Positions 17,748 to 25,717 are shown, numbered from the stretch's first letter. The stretch: DNA of 60,454 nt from Silicimonas sp. (GCA_022826385.1 JAJDUZ010000057.1:1-60454), one strand, 5' to 3'. Translations and numbers: made by a program. Notes: generated from the letters alone by a model not told the origin.

Positions 17748-18743
17748 TCAGTCGTCCAGCGGTTTGCCGATGAGTTCGTAGCTTAGAAGATCGCCCATGC
17801 TGCGCGGGTCGCGCACCAAAGGCTCGCGTCTTCGGGTGAGGTCGGCCAGTTGCGCCTCGTCCGAGCGCCAGAGCGCCTCGGCTTCTTCGACCGAGACGAA
17901 CCGGAACCGGAACTCGGCCCCCGGCAGGGCTTGTGCGATCCGGGGCAAATCAACGGGCAGCACGGTTCCGATCCGGGGATAGCCGCCCATCGTCTGGCAA
18001 TCAGCAAGCAGCACGTAAGGCGTCCCGTCGCCTGTCATCTGAATGTCGCCCTCGGCAATGAAATCCGAGACCCGGCTCAGTTGGGCCCCGGCCGAGAACG
18101 GCGCGCCGGACTGATCCAGCCGCACGCCCTGCCGGTTGGCGCGGGGGCTGCGGGTGAAGACCGTGTCGGCGAAACGGGCGCGGTCCGCCTTGGTGAAAAG
18201 ATCGGTTTGTGGGCCCGGCATCACCCGCAGCGGCCCGGTGGCCGCAAGACCCGGGGGCAATCGCATCGGGGGTTCGTCGGGCTCGGCGTCCGGCGCGACG
18301 GGCAGCACATCGCCCGCCGTCAGCGCCGCGCCCAACCCGGCGATCTTGTGAAAGCCGCGTCCGCCAAGCTCCACTTCTGTCGTGACCCCGCCGCCCGGCA
18401 GCAGGTAACCGTAAACGCCCTCTTCCGCGGCCCCGATATCAAGAACAGCGCCAGCCGGAACGGGATGCACCGCGTTCCATTCCAGCGGCGCACCGTCGAG
18501 TGTCGCCCGCATGGGGGCCCCTGCCAGCGCAATGCGGCACGGATCGGTGACGCGGAAGCGCCCGCCGAAGCCTGCCATCTCGAGGGCGGCCGCCCCAAGC
18601 GGCGCCCCGGCCAAGGCGCAAGCCGCCATATAGCCCTGACGGTCGGCCGCCCCACTGCGCGACAGGCCCTGCCCCAAGCCACCGGCGCGCCCGCCATCCT
18701 GTACCGACACGGCGGGGCCAACGGTTTCGACGATCAGCGTCAT
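17748..18743 (-). CDS. pxpC: 5-oxoprolinase subunit PxpC (biotin-dependent carboxyltransferase-like, KipA family)
   Basis: A 331-residue protein of the AHS2/KipA family, which with PxpA and PxpB hydrolyses 5-oxoproline to glutamate using ATP. Signatures are the N-terminal VETVGPAVSVQDGGR, GLSRSGAADRQG (about 25-36), SPRANRQGVRLDQSG and VLLADCQTMGGYPRIGTV. ATG 18743 overlaps the pxpB stop in ATGA. No pxpA (LamB/YcsF) gene is in the window. Confidence 0.88.
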   Translation of the reverse strand: MTLIVETVGPAVSVQDGGRAGGLGQGLSRSGAADRQGYMAACALAGAPLGAAALEMAGFGGRFRVTDPCRIALAGAPMRATLDGAPLEWNAVHPVPAGAVLDIGAAEEGVYGYLLPGGGVTTEVELGGRGFHKIAGLGAALTAGDVLPVAPDAEPDEPPMRLPPGLAATGPLRVMPGPQTDLFTKADRARFADTVFTRSPRANRQGVRLDQSGAPFSAGAQLSRVSDFIAEGDIQMTGDGTPYVLLADCQTMGGYPRIGTVLPVDLPRIAQALPGAEFRFRFVSVEEAEALWRSDEAQLADLTRRREPLVRDPRSMGDLLSYELIGKPLDD

Positions 18744-19465
18744 GCCAACGCCTCGGTCTCGGCCCCGCCACGGGGGGCGGTCAGCAGACGCTCCCACGTT
18801 GCCAGCGGGACGGATTGAAAGCGGATCTCGTCGCCTGGAGAGAGCGGCAGCGCAGGCTCAAGCGCCGGATCGTAGCAGCGGAACGCGGTGCGCCCGATCT
18901 GCCACCAGCCGGTGGGGGCCGGGTTGGCAAAGGGGATGACCTGCCGCACCGCGACGACGACGGCACCTTGCGGCACTTCGGGCGTCACTTCGGTGCGGCG
19001 TGGAATGTTCCAGTGTTCGTCCAAAAACCCCAGATAGGGCTGCCCCGGCGCGAAGCCCAGCGCCAGCACGCGGACGGGGGTCGCCGTCAACTCGGCAATC
19101 GCCCGGTCCGGGTCGCGCCCGATCTGCCGGGCCACTTCGGCCAGGTCCGGCGCGTGCGGCCCGTCGAAGACCGCCGGAATGTGCCAGAGCGTGCGCCCGC
19201 CGGGCAGGTCTGCCGCCAGCCAGTCGCGGGTGCCAAGCCGCTCGGTCAGCGCCTCGACAAGGGTTGCCCGCGTCGTCAGGTCGGGGCGGAAGCGCAGGAA
19301 GACCGAGGTGAGCGACGTTGCCGTCTCGACAACCCCTGTCAGCGCTGCGGTCTCGAGATCGGCCCGGAACGCCAGCGCCGCCCGGTTCGCGGCATCGCTG
19401 AGCGCGTCTGCAAAGCGCACAAGCACGCCGTCCGGTCCAAGGGGCAATATCCTGACGTCTTCCAT
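18740..19465 (-). CDS. pxpB: 5-oxoprolinase subunit PxpB (KipI family)
   Basis: A 241-residue AHS1/KipI family protein, partner of PxpC. Characteristic segments are HIPAVFDGPHAPDLAEVA (about 96-113), LGFAPGQPYLGFLD (about 138-151), IPRRTEVTPEVPQGAVVVA and PTGWWQIGRT. I chose ATG 19465 over a TTG two codons earlier. It precedes pxpC with a 4-nt overlap. In Bacillus, KipI also inhibits the sporulation kinase KinA, but the metabolic role applies outside sporulating bacteria. Confidence 0.88.
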   Translation of the reverse strand: MEDVRILPLGPDGVLVRFADALSDAANRAALAFRADLETAALTGVVETATSLTSVFLRFRPDLTTRATLVEALTERLGTRDWLAADLPGGRTLWHIPAVFDGPHAPDLAEVARQIGRDPDRAIAELTATPVRVLALGFAPGQPYLGFLDEHWNIPRRTEVTPEVPQGAVVVAVRQVIPFANPAPTGWWQIGRTAFRCYDPALEPALPLSPGDEIRFQSVPLATWERLLTAPRGGAETEALA

Positions 19466-19556
19466 GGCCAATTCGTCTCACAGGCGACGCCGGATGAAAA
19501 TGCCCTGTCGAGGGCTTGACGACCCTTTCGCAACCCCCTAACAGAGCCGGGCTTCT

Positions 19557-19633
19557 GGCGGAGTAGCTCAGTTGGTTAGAGCAGTGGAATCATAATCCAT
19601 GTGTCGGGGGTTCAAGTCCCTCCTCCGCTACCA
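19557..19633 (+). tRNA. tRNA-Met (CAT), probably elongator
   Basis: A full 77-nt cloverleaf including encoded CCA. The acceptor GGCGGAG pairs with CTCCGCT, the D arm is GCTC..GAGC, the anticodon stem GTGGA/TCCAT encloses loop ATCATAA (anticodon CAT) and the T arm is GGGGG-TTCAAGT-CCCTC. The G-T first pair and lack of initiator features favour elongator tRNA-Met; a lysidine-type tRNA-Ile(CAT) cannot be fully excluded. The gene is followed by tandem copies of its own 3' end. Confidence 0.93.
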
Positions 19634-19859
19634 AGCTTTCGGGCTTTGGAGAAAACCCCACGGTCGCGCCTGTGACGCGGCCCGACCAACGCATGTCGCT
19701 GACCCGACATACTGGGTCGGGGGTTCAAGTCCCTCCTCCGCTACCAAGCCCCCCATCGTTCGAAAGAGCCCAACGGTCGTGCCGGGGACGCAGCCCGACC
19801 AACGCATGTCGCTGACGCGACACACTGGGTCGGGGGTTCAAGTCCCTCCTCCGCTACCA
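19634..19859 (+). repeat. Two 113-bp tandem units ending in the tRNA-Met 3' end
   Basis: The last 31 nt of the tRNA (19603-19633, T arm, acceptor 3' strand and CCA) recur without change at 19716-19746 and 19829-19859, a period of exactly 113. Each unit (19634-19746, 19747-19859) also carries a shared core, CCCGACCAACGCATGTCG then CTGAC, that can pair with GGGTCGGG downstream to form a stem with an inner TGTCG/CGACA helix. The inner helix base changes between units. The 5' half of the units is more diverged, and a decayed third unit may begin at 19860. Confidence 0.9.
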
Positions 19860-19992
19860 AGCTTCCGATAATTCAAAAGCCCGGTCCACAACGGCCAAAA
19901 CGGAAACGTAGTGTTTCGCGGCTGACCACCGCTTTCGCTCCGATTTTATGCTAGGCTGCGCGCGTTGTGTTTGTTGCGTTTGAGGTTCTGTT

Positions 19993-20139
19993 ATGAACAA
20001 GGCCAAGGTTGTGCTGCAGTTGGTGTCCGCGATCAAAGGGCGTCTCAGCGGCCATTCACCGGAACAGATTGAACATAAGCTCCTGCTGGAAGGTTGGCCG
20101 CTTGGGGCCATCCGCGAGGCGCTGGACGCGGCATCCTGA
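19993..20139 (+). CDS. Small hypothetical protein (48 aa)
   Basis: ATG 19993 to TGA 20139 encodes 48 residues beginning MNKAKVVLQLVSAIKGRL and ending AIREALDAAS. It has TGAGGT about 7 nt upstream and a promoter-like TATGCT near 19947. It is predicted helical, without signal peptide or cysteines; the second half (HSPEQIEHKLLLEGW) looks like a short amphipathic helix pair. I do not recognise a family. It lies between the tRNA-Met repeats and the convergent ccoS gene. Coding is supported by the start context and normal codon use only. Confidence 0.5.
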   Translation: MNKAKVVLQLVSAIKGRLSGHSPEQIEHKLLLEGWPLGAIREALDAAS

Positions 20140-20144
20140 CGGGG

Positions 20145-20303
20145 TCAGTCGCGGGCGTCTGGAGGTGTGTCATCCATCAGGATGCGGGCGGCGTCGCCTT
20201 CGGGGTCGCCGTATTGGCCCGAGCGGATCGTCCAGATGAAGGCCGCAAGGCCGAGACCGCCAAGGATCAGCGAAACCGGGATGAGGAAAGCCAGTACATT
20301 CAT
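20145..20303 (-). CDS. ccoS: cbb3 oxidase maturation protein CcoS
   Basis: A 52-residue protein with one membrane segment (about residues 3-24) followed by WTIRSGQYGDPEGDAARIL, the CcoS signature. CcoS is needed for cofactor insertion into CcoN. Its start overlaps the ccoI stop in ATGA. It closes the ccoGHIS operon. Confidence 0.93.
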   Translation of the reverse strand: MNVLAFLIPVSLILGGLGLAAFIWTIRSGQYGDPEGDAARILMDDTPPDARD

Positions 20304-22426
20304 CGGGTGGACCTTACACGCAGGGCGTTCAGAAGAACGGTGATGGACGAGACGGACATCGCCAGCGCCGCGATCAGGGGCGTGGCGTATCCCAGAAGCG
20401 CGATCGGCACCGCGACCGCGTTGTAAGCTGTTGCAATCGCGAAGTTCTGCTGGCTGAGCCGGGTGGCCGCGCGGGCAATCCGGACAAGTCGCGGCAGGCT
20501 GTCCAGCCCGTCGCGCAAAAGCACGATGTCCGCCGCATTGCGCGAGGCGTCCATGGCCGAGCTTGGCGCGATCGACGCGTGTGCTGCGGCAAGCGCCGCC
20601 GTGTCGTTCAGCCCGTCACCGACCATGGCGCTGAGGTGCCCGGCCTCGCGGCGGGCCTCCACCAAGTAATGCTTGGCGTCTGGCGAGATTTCGGCGGCGA
20701 CGTCTTCGATTCCCAGCGCTGCGGCGACCTGTGCGGTGCGTTCGTGCGTATCACCGGTCAGAAGCGTGGTCGAAAGGCCGAGGCCCGCCAGTTCCGATAC
20801 GGCTTCGACGGCGCCAGGGCGCAGGCTTTCGTCCTGCAGAAGCGGGAAGGTTTCGGCGCCAATTCGCAGCACCAGCCCGCTTTCTCCACGACCAAGGAAG
20901 ACGTCCTCGCCTCCGAAGCGTCCATGGACACCTTCGCCGGTGACCTCGTAAACGCAGGCGACCGGGCGCGGCAGGGCGCTTTCCAGCGCCAGCTGCACCG
21001 CGCGGCTCACCGGATGGGTCGAGCTTTGGGTCAGCGCCAGTGCAATGCCCCTCTCGCGCTCGGGCAAGGCCGAGACACCTTCGGCCACGCCCGGCAGGGT
21101 CACCGTGCCGGTCTTGTCGAAGATCACGCCGTCCACCTCGGCCAGCCGTTCAAGGGCCGTGCCGGATTTTACGAGGAACCCAAGTTCATAGAGCTTGCCA
21201 ATCGCGGCCGTCGATACCGCGGGCACGGCCAGGCCAAGCGCACAGGGACAGGTGATGATCAGAACGGCAATCGCGACGTTCAGGGCAAAGCGCACATCGC
21301 CCGAGATCACGACCCATGCCACGAAGGCAAGCAAGGCCAGCAGGTGGACGGCGGGCGCATAGACCTGTGCGGCACGGTCGGCGAGGCTGGTATAGCGGTT
21401 GCGCGCGTTCTCGGCCCCCTCGACCAGTCGCGCCATGCGGCGGAGCGTCGTGTCTTCCCCAACGCTGGTGGCGCGCAAATGAAACGGCGGGCCAAGATTT
21501 ATCTCGCCCGCGCTCAGCGCATCGCCTTGGGCCGTAGTGACGGGGCGGCTTTCGCCGGTCAGGAACGAGCGATCGGTCAGCGCATGTGTGCCGCGCAACA
21601 CGCCGTCGACCGGCGTGCGTGCGCCGGTTGGCACAAGGATGACATCGCCGACACCCAATTCGGTGATCGGCACGGTGATCGCCCGCCCCTGCCCGTCCAG
21701 CCGCTCGGCCGTTCGAGTTTCAAGGGCGGCCAGTTCGCGGGCCGCCGACCGGGCCGAAGCCCGTGTGCGGTGGTCCAGAAACCGGCCAATGAGCAGGAAG
21801 AAGGTCAGCGACAGCCCGGCGTCGAAATAGGCGTGGTGGCCGCCGTTCAGGCTTTCATAGACGGACATGCAGGTCGCCAGCAGGATCGCCAGCGAAATCG
21901 GCACATCCATGTTCAGGCGGCGGACGCTGAGCGCGCTCCACGCGCTTTTGAAGAAAGGCTGGCCCGAGAAGCCAACCACCGGCACGGCGATCGCCGCCGA
22001 GATCAGGTGGAAGAGGTCGCGGGTGGCGTCGGCCGCGCCCGACCAGACCGCGACCGAGAGCAGCATGACATTCATCATCGCAAAGCCCGCCACGCCAAGG
22101 CGCAGCGCAAGATCCCGCGCCTCGGGGTCGGTTTCGCTGGCGATGACATCGGCGTCCAGCGGGAAGGCGCGATAGCCCAGCCGCGCCAGGTGATCGACGA
22201 TCTGGTCGACGCCAAGGGCTGTGTGCAGCGCAACGCGTTTCTGGGTCAGGTTCACTCGTGCCGCGTCGATGCCTGCCACCTGTGCCAGACCGCGCTCGAT
22301 CGTGCCGATGCAGGCCGCGCAATGCACATCCGGCACCGAAAGGGTCATGTTCGGCGCGGCCATCTCGGCCACCCGCAGGGCGGCGGGGGCCGTGTTGCAG
22401 GCCGGACAGGCGGCAGCGTCGCTCAT
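20300..22426 (-). CDS. ccoI: Copper-translocating P1B-type ATPase CcoI/FixI
   Basis: A 708-residue copper ATPase that supplies copper for cbb3 oxidase assembly. An N-terminal CPAC (7-10) and a heavy-metal domain with HCAACIG (Cys36, Cys39) precede the core. The transmembrane CPC is in ITCPCALGL, the phosphorylation site is FDKTGTVT, the SSTHPVSR segment carries the HP dipeptide and GDGLNDTAAL the hinge. The class, neighbours and length fit CcoI rather than CopA. It overlaps ccoH and ccoS by 4 nt each. Confidence 0.96.
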   Translation of the reverse strand: MSDAAACPACNTAPAALRVAEMAAPNMTLSVPDVHCAACIGTIERGLAQVAGIDAARVNLTQKRVALHTALGVDQIVDHLARLGYRAFPLDADVIASETDPEARDLALRLGVAGFAMMNVMLLSVAVWSGAADATRDLFHLISAAIAVPVVGFSGQPFFKSAWSALSVRRLNMDVPISLAILLATCMSVYESLNGGHHAYFDAGLSLTFFLLIGRFLDHRTRASARSAARELAALETRTAERLDGQGRAITVPITELGVGDVILVPTGARTPVDGVLRGTHALTDRSFLTGESRPVTTAQGDALSAGEINLGPPFHLRATSVGEDTTLRRMARLVEGAENARNRYTSLADRAAQVYAPAVHLLALLAFVAWVVISGDVRFALNVAIAVLIITCPCALGLAVPAVSTAAIGKLYELGFLVKSGTALERLAEVDGVIFDKTGTVTLPGVAEGVSALPERERGIALALTQSSTHPVSRAVQLALESALPRPVACVYEVTGEGVHGRFGGEDVFLGRGESGLVLRIGAETFPLLQDESLRPGAVEAVSELAGLGLSTTLLTGDTHERTAQVAAALGIEDVAAEISPDAKHYLVEARREAGHLSAMVGDGLNDTAALAAAHASIAPSSAMDASRNAADIVLLRDGLDSLPRLVRIARAATRLSQQNFAIATAYNAVAVPIALLGYATPLIAALAMSVSSITVLLNALRVRSTR

Positions 22427-22887
22427 GGGGCCACGCGCACCACGACGCGCTGTTTGAAGACCGTGCCATCCGCGGCCCGCGCGGTCAGGCGCAGGTTCCA
22501 GTTGCCGGGTCCGGCTTCGACATCGGCCAGCAACCTGTTGCCGTCAAAGTTAAAAACCGGTGTCTGGTCAGCCGCTACCGTAGTGGCCCGACCGAATACG
22601 GCGGCTTCGATGTCGGGCGCGATGGGGTGGCCGTTCTCAAGGATGGAAAGCGCCAGCACGCCGCGTTCGACCGTGGCAGAGACCTCCCAGCCAAGCGCGG
22701 TCTGCGCGGCGCGGTCGGCTTCGAAGGCCTGACTGGCGACATAGGAGTTCTTCACTTCAAGACCCGGAAAGGTCCGCACCGCGTTCACCGCCAGCGTCAG
22801 GTTGACCCCGATGATGACGCTGAAAGCCATCACGAAACCGGTCAGCACATGCCAGCCCTTGATCTCGAACGGTTTTGCATCGGTCAT
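22423..22887 (-). CDS. ccoH: cbb3 oxidase maturation protein CcoH/FixH
   Basis: A 154-residue protein with one N-terminal membrane segment (about 11-34, GWHVLTGFVMAFSVIIGVNL) and a periplasmic FixH domain containing NSYVASQAFEADRAAQTALGW, the family signature. It helps assemble cbb3 oxidase. It begins 3 nt after ccoG and overlaps ccoI by 4 nt. Confidence 0.93.
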   Translation of the reverse strand: MTDAKPFEIKGWHVLTGFVMAFSVIIGVNLTLAVNAVRTFPGLEVKNSYVASQAFEADRAAQTALGWEVSATVERGVLALSILENGHPIAPDIEAAVFGRATTVAADQTPVFNFDGNRLLADVEAGPGNWNLRLTARAADGTVFKQRVVVRVAP

Positions 22888-22890
22888 CTC

Positions 22891-24438
22891 TCAGCCCTCC
22901 CGGCCGTTGAAGGTGGAATCCTTGTAGGCGCGCTCGCCATTCGTCAGGTCTTCGACCCAGAACCGCAGGCCCGTGACATCCGCCGTGGCGGGGTCGGCGC
23001 TTGGCGGCACGATCACATAGACGCGCTGCAGCTTGGTCTCGTTCGCGTTCACGTCGACGGTCTGGAACACCGTGCCTTCCAGCTCGATCCGGAAGGCCGG
23101 ATGGCCCTTGACCGAAAGCCCGAACGGGCGGTCGTCGCCATGCTTGTTGCGCAGCCGGATGTCATAGGTGTTGCGGATCGAGCCATCGGCCAAGGTCACG
23201 AAGGTCGGGTTGCGGACCGGGGCAACGGTCAGGTCGATCTCGGGCCGGACGAACAGCGCATAGACCAGCACCACGCCGATCAGCGACCAGAGCGCGGTGT
23301 AAAGCATGGTGCGCGGACGCAGGACGTGCTGCCAGATCGGGCGCGGCTTGGCACCGGCGCGTTCGCGCGGCTCGTCCGACAGCGCGAGATAGTCGATCAG
23401 CCCGCGCTCCTTGCCGATCTTTTCCATCACCTCGTCGCAGGCGTCGATGCACAGGGCGCAGGTGATGCATTCCATCTGCTGGCCATTCCGGATGTCGATG
23501 CCCATCGGGCAGACATTGACGCAGGCCATGCAGTCGATGCAGTCGCCGGGGCCAGAGGTTTCCACCACAGGCGTTTCGGGCAGGTCGAAGCCATCGATGC
23601 CCGGATACGGGGTCGAGCGATAGGCGGCACGCCCCCGCCCCTTCTCGGCCTGTTCGGCGGCGATGCGCTCGGCCTCGGCCGACATCTCGCGCCGCCGCTT
23701 GCCCTTGGCGCGCGGTTCGCCCCGCCAGCCGCGATAGCCAACGGTCAGGGTGTCGGGGTCCATCATCGCGCCCTGAATGCGGGGCCAGGGGCACATGTAA
23801 ATGCAGACCTGTTCGCGCATGAGACCGCCGAAGATGAAGGTGGTCGCGGTCAGGATGGCGATGGTCGAATAGGCCACGGGATGCGCGGCAAGGGTGACCA
23901 GATCGCGCAGCAGCGTCGGCGCATCGGCAAAATAGAAGACCCATGCCCCACCGGTGGCCACGCTGATCAGCAACCACGTCGCCCATTTCGTCAGCCGCAG
24001 CCGCAGCTTGTGCGCGTCCCACTTGGCCTTGTGCAACCGGATGCGGGCGTTGCGATCGCCTTCGATCCAACGCTCGACCAGAATGAAAAGGTCGGTCCAG
24101 ACGGTTTGCGGGCAGGTATAGCCACACCAGACCCGACCCAGCGCCGAGGTGAACAGGAACAGCCCCAGCCCCGCCATGATCAGAAGGCCCGCGACGAAAT
24201 AGAACTCGTGCGGCCAGATCTCGATCCAGAAGAAATAGAAGCGCCGGCCCGCCAGATCGACCAGCACCGCCTGGTCGGGCAGGTTCGGCCCACGGTCCCA
24301 GCGCAGCCACGGTGTCAGGTAATAAATGCCCAGCGTGACGATCAGGATGCCCCATTTGAGCGTCCTGAAACGACCGGAAACCCGCCTTGGGAAGACGGGC
24401 TCGCGGGCCGCATAGAGGGGTTCTGACGTCTCGGACAT
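22891..24438 (-). CDS. ccoG: Cytochrome c oxidase accessory protein CcoG/FixG
   Basis: A 515-residue membrane iron-sulfur protein, implicated in copper reduction during cbb3 assembly. It has membrane segments near residues 35-55, 85-110, 155-180 and 195-215, CGYTCPQTVWTD (about 105-116) and two ferredoxin-type clusters: C-I-D-C-M-A-C-VNVC-P, then C-I-T-C-A-L-C-IDAC (about 303-343). The C-terminal FixG periplasmic domain follows another membrane segment. ATG 24438 begins the MSETSEPLY reading. It starts the ccoGHIS operon; an FNR box lies 55 nt upstream. Confidence 0.95.
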   Translation of the reverse strand: MSETSEPLYAAREPVFPRRVSGRFRTLKWGILIVTLGIYYLTPWLRWDRGPNLPDQAVLVDLAGRRFYFFWIEIWPHEFYFVAGLLIMAGLGLFLFTSALGRVWCGYTCPQTVWTDLFILVERWIEGDRNARIRLHKAKWDAHKLRLRLTKWATWLLISVATGGAWVFYFADAPTLLRDLVTLAAHPVAYSTIAILTATTFIFGGLMREQVCIYMCPWPRIQGAMMDPDTLTVGYRGWRGEPRAKGKRRREMSAEAERIAAEQAEKGRGRAAYRSTPYPGIDGFDLPETPVVETSGPGDCIDCMACVNVCPMGIDIRNGQQMECITCALCIDACDEVMEKIGKERGLIDYLALSDEPRERAGAKPRPIWQHVLRPRTMLYTALWSLIGVVLVYALFVRPEIDLTVAPVRNPTFVTLADGSIRNTYDIRLRNKHGDDRPFGLSVKGHPAFRIELEGTVFQTVDVNANETKLQRVYVIVPPSADPATADVTGLRFWVEDLTNGERAYKDSTFNGREG

Positions 24439-24492
24439 GTGCGCTCTGTACTGGTGCTTGTCTGTCTTTAGCTCGGGCGGCGAAGGACAACC

Positions 24493-24506
24493 TTGACGAA
24501 GATCAA
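24493..24506 (-). promoter_or_regulatory. FNR/FnrL box upstream of ccoG
   Basis: TTGACGAAGATCAA matches the FNR consensus TTGAT-N4-ATCAA with one change. Its centre (24499.5) puts a class II start site near 24458, where TAAAGA (24470-24465, minus strand) gives a reasonable -10. It should activate ccoGHIS under low oxygen. Confidence 0.85.
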
Positions 24507-24536
24507 GTTTCGCCGCCCAAGCATGACGTTCTTGCG

Positions 24537-25391
24537 CTATTCCCCTCCTCCAAGCGCATGAACGTAAAGCGAAACGGCGCGCACATCGGCGTCGCTCAGG
24601 CGCTGGCCCCACGCGGGCATCACACCGAAGCGGGCGTTGGTGATGGTTTGCGTAATGGCCGCAGCGTCGCCGCCATAGAGCCAGATCGCGTCGGCAATGT
24701 TGGGCGCGCCCAACTCTTGCATACCCTCGCCGTTGTCGCCGTGGCAGGCCACGCAATTGTCGAGGTAAAGCGTCTCGGCCTCGCCCCCCGCCCCGCCGTT
24801 GGGCAGGGCCTGCACATGGCTCACCAGCGCCGCGATTTCCTCGCGCGTCAGGATCTCGCCAAAGGCCGGCATTTCCGAATACCGCGCATCGGCGGTTTCG
24901 TTGCGGATGCCGTGTTCGACCGTATAGGCGATCTCGTCGACCGTGCCGCCCCAGAGCCACGCGTTGTCGAGCAGGTTGGGATAGCCCACCGCCCCCGCCG
25001 CGCCCGAGCCATGGCATTGCGAGCATTGCGCCCGGAAGACCGATGCGCCGCGCGCGACGGCATAGCGGTGCAGGTCCGAGGCTGGGTCGAGGGCGGCGAT
25101 ATCGGCGGCCACCAGTTCATCGACCAGCGACGCGTTCTTCGCTTCATGGGCCACGATATCCTCGGCCACTTCCGCGCGGCTGGAATAGCCCAGCACCCCT
25201 GCCGTCGCGCCCGAGATCATCGGCCAGGCCGGATAGGCAACCGTATAGCCGATGCCCCAGACGATGGTGGCGTAGAAGGTCCAGAGCCACCAGCGGGGCA
25301 AGGGTGTGTTCAGTTCCTCGATCCCGTCATAACTGTGGCCGGTGGTGTATTGGCCGGTTTCTTCGTCGAGGCGCTTGTCTTCGTCACTCAT
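24537..25391 (-). CDS. ccoP: cbb3 oxidase subunit III (di-haem cytochrome c)
   Basis: A 284-residue protein with one membrane segment (about 35-57) and two haem c sites, CSQCH (123-127) and CVACH (213-217). Methionine ligands are likely in SEMPAFGEI and GVMPAWGQ. CcoP takes electrons from c-type cytochromes and passes them to CcoO. The start overlaps the end of ccoQ by 8 nt. Length is normal for CcoP. Confidence 0.96.
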   Translation of the reverse strand: MSDEDKRLDEETGQYTTGHSYDGIEELNTPLPRWWLWTFYATIVWGIGYTVAYPAWPMISGATAGVLGYSSRAEVAEDIVAHEAKNASLVDELVAADIAALDPASDLHRYAVARGASVFRAQCSQCHGSGAAGAVGYPNLLDNAWLWGGTVDEIAYTVEHGIRNETADARYSEMPAFGEILTREEIAALVSHVQALPNGGAGGEAETLYLDNCVACHGDNGEGMQELGAPNIADAIWLYGGDAAAITQTITNARFGVMPAWGQRLSDADVRAVSLYVHALGGGE

Positions 25392-25563
25392 CGCCCGTCT
25401 CCTGTGCAGTGGTCTCGTTGCGGAAGGGAATGCCTGCCGCGTCGTCTCGGGCGCCTTTCAGGCTGGGCCAGAAGGCCCAGACGGCGCAGCCGATAAAGAA
25501 GGTGAACATCGCCAGCAGGACCCAGCTGTCAGCGATCTGGCGAAGCAGGGAATAGGTGTCCAT
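25384..25563 (-). CDS. ccoQ: cbb3 oxidase subunit IV (CcoQ)
   Basis: A 59-residue protein with one membrane segment (about 14-32, WVLLAMFTFFIGCAVWAFW) followed by PSLKGARDDAAGIPFRNE, typical of CcoQ/FixQ. It stabilises the oxidase. ATG 25563 has AAAGGGGAAT upstream. It overlaps ccoP by 8 nt. Unusually, 154 nt separate it from ccoO, filled by a palindrome and a small ORF. Confidence 0.92.
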   Translation of the reverse strand: MDTYSLLRQIADSWVLLAMFTFFIGCAVWAFWPSLKGARDDAAGIPFRNETTAQETGDE

Positions 25564-25565
25564 GG

Positions 25566-25706
25566 TCAGATTCCCCTTTCAAGTTGCATTCCGAGGATCG
25601 CCCCGGACCCGAGGGTGGGGGCGAAATCGCCCCCGCCCTGGGGGGCGGGTCGGGGGCGATCCGGGGCTGACGCCCCGGGAAGACGATTGATCAGCGTCAT
25701 ATCCAT
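25566..25706 (-). CDS. Possible small ORF between ccoO and ccoQ (46 aa)
   Basis: ATG 25706 is preceded by AGGAGGGG overlapping the ccoO stop, and the frame stays open to TGA 2 nt before the ccoQ start. The predicted 46 residues begin MDMTLINRLPGAS and are Pro/Gly/Ala-rich because they read through the palindrome at 25595-25678. I recognise no family. It may be a leader that couples translation of ccoO to ccoQ, or a chance frame made by an inserted repeat behind the original ccoQ ribosome-binding site. Confidence 0.3.
   Translation of the reverse strand: MDMTLINRLPGASAPDRPRPAPQGGGDFAPTLGSGAILGMQLERGI
25595..25678. repeat. Large GC-rich palindrome between ccoO and ccoQ
   Basis: Outer arms GGATCGCCCCGGACCCG (25595-25611) and CGGGTCGGGGGCGATCC (25646-25662) pair with one bulge. 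Inside is a GGGGGCGA/TCGCCCCC hairpin, and directly after is CCGGGGC-TGAC-GCCCCGG (25661-25678). In the mRNA this would form a very stable structure in the middle of ccoNOQP. Confidence 0.85.
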
Positions 25707-25717
25707 TTCGTCCCCTC

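Noticed and set aside
19634..19859. CRISPR-like array after tRNA-Met
   Set aside because: Only two units, with related rather than unique spacers, and the repeat is the tRNA 3' end. No cas genes are present.
19557..19859. Integrative element attachment sites (attL/attR) at tRNA-Met
   Set aside because: There is no integrase, the copies are only 113 bp apart, and the DNA between them is tandemly related. Tandem duplication explains it better, though an old integration as the source of the first copy cannot be excluded.
20579..22732. 717-codon plus-strand frame opposite ccoI
   Set aside because: Antisense to a well-supported copper ATPase. The predicted protein is Arg/Gly/His-rich without recognisable motifs.
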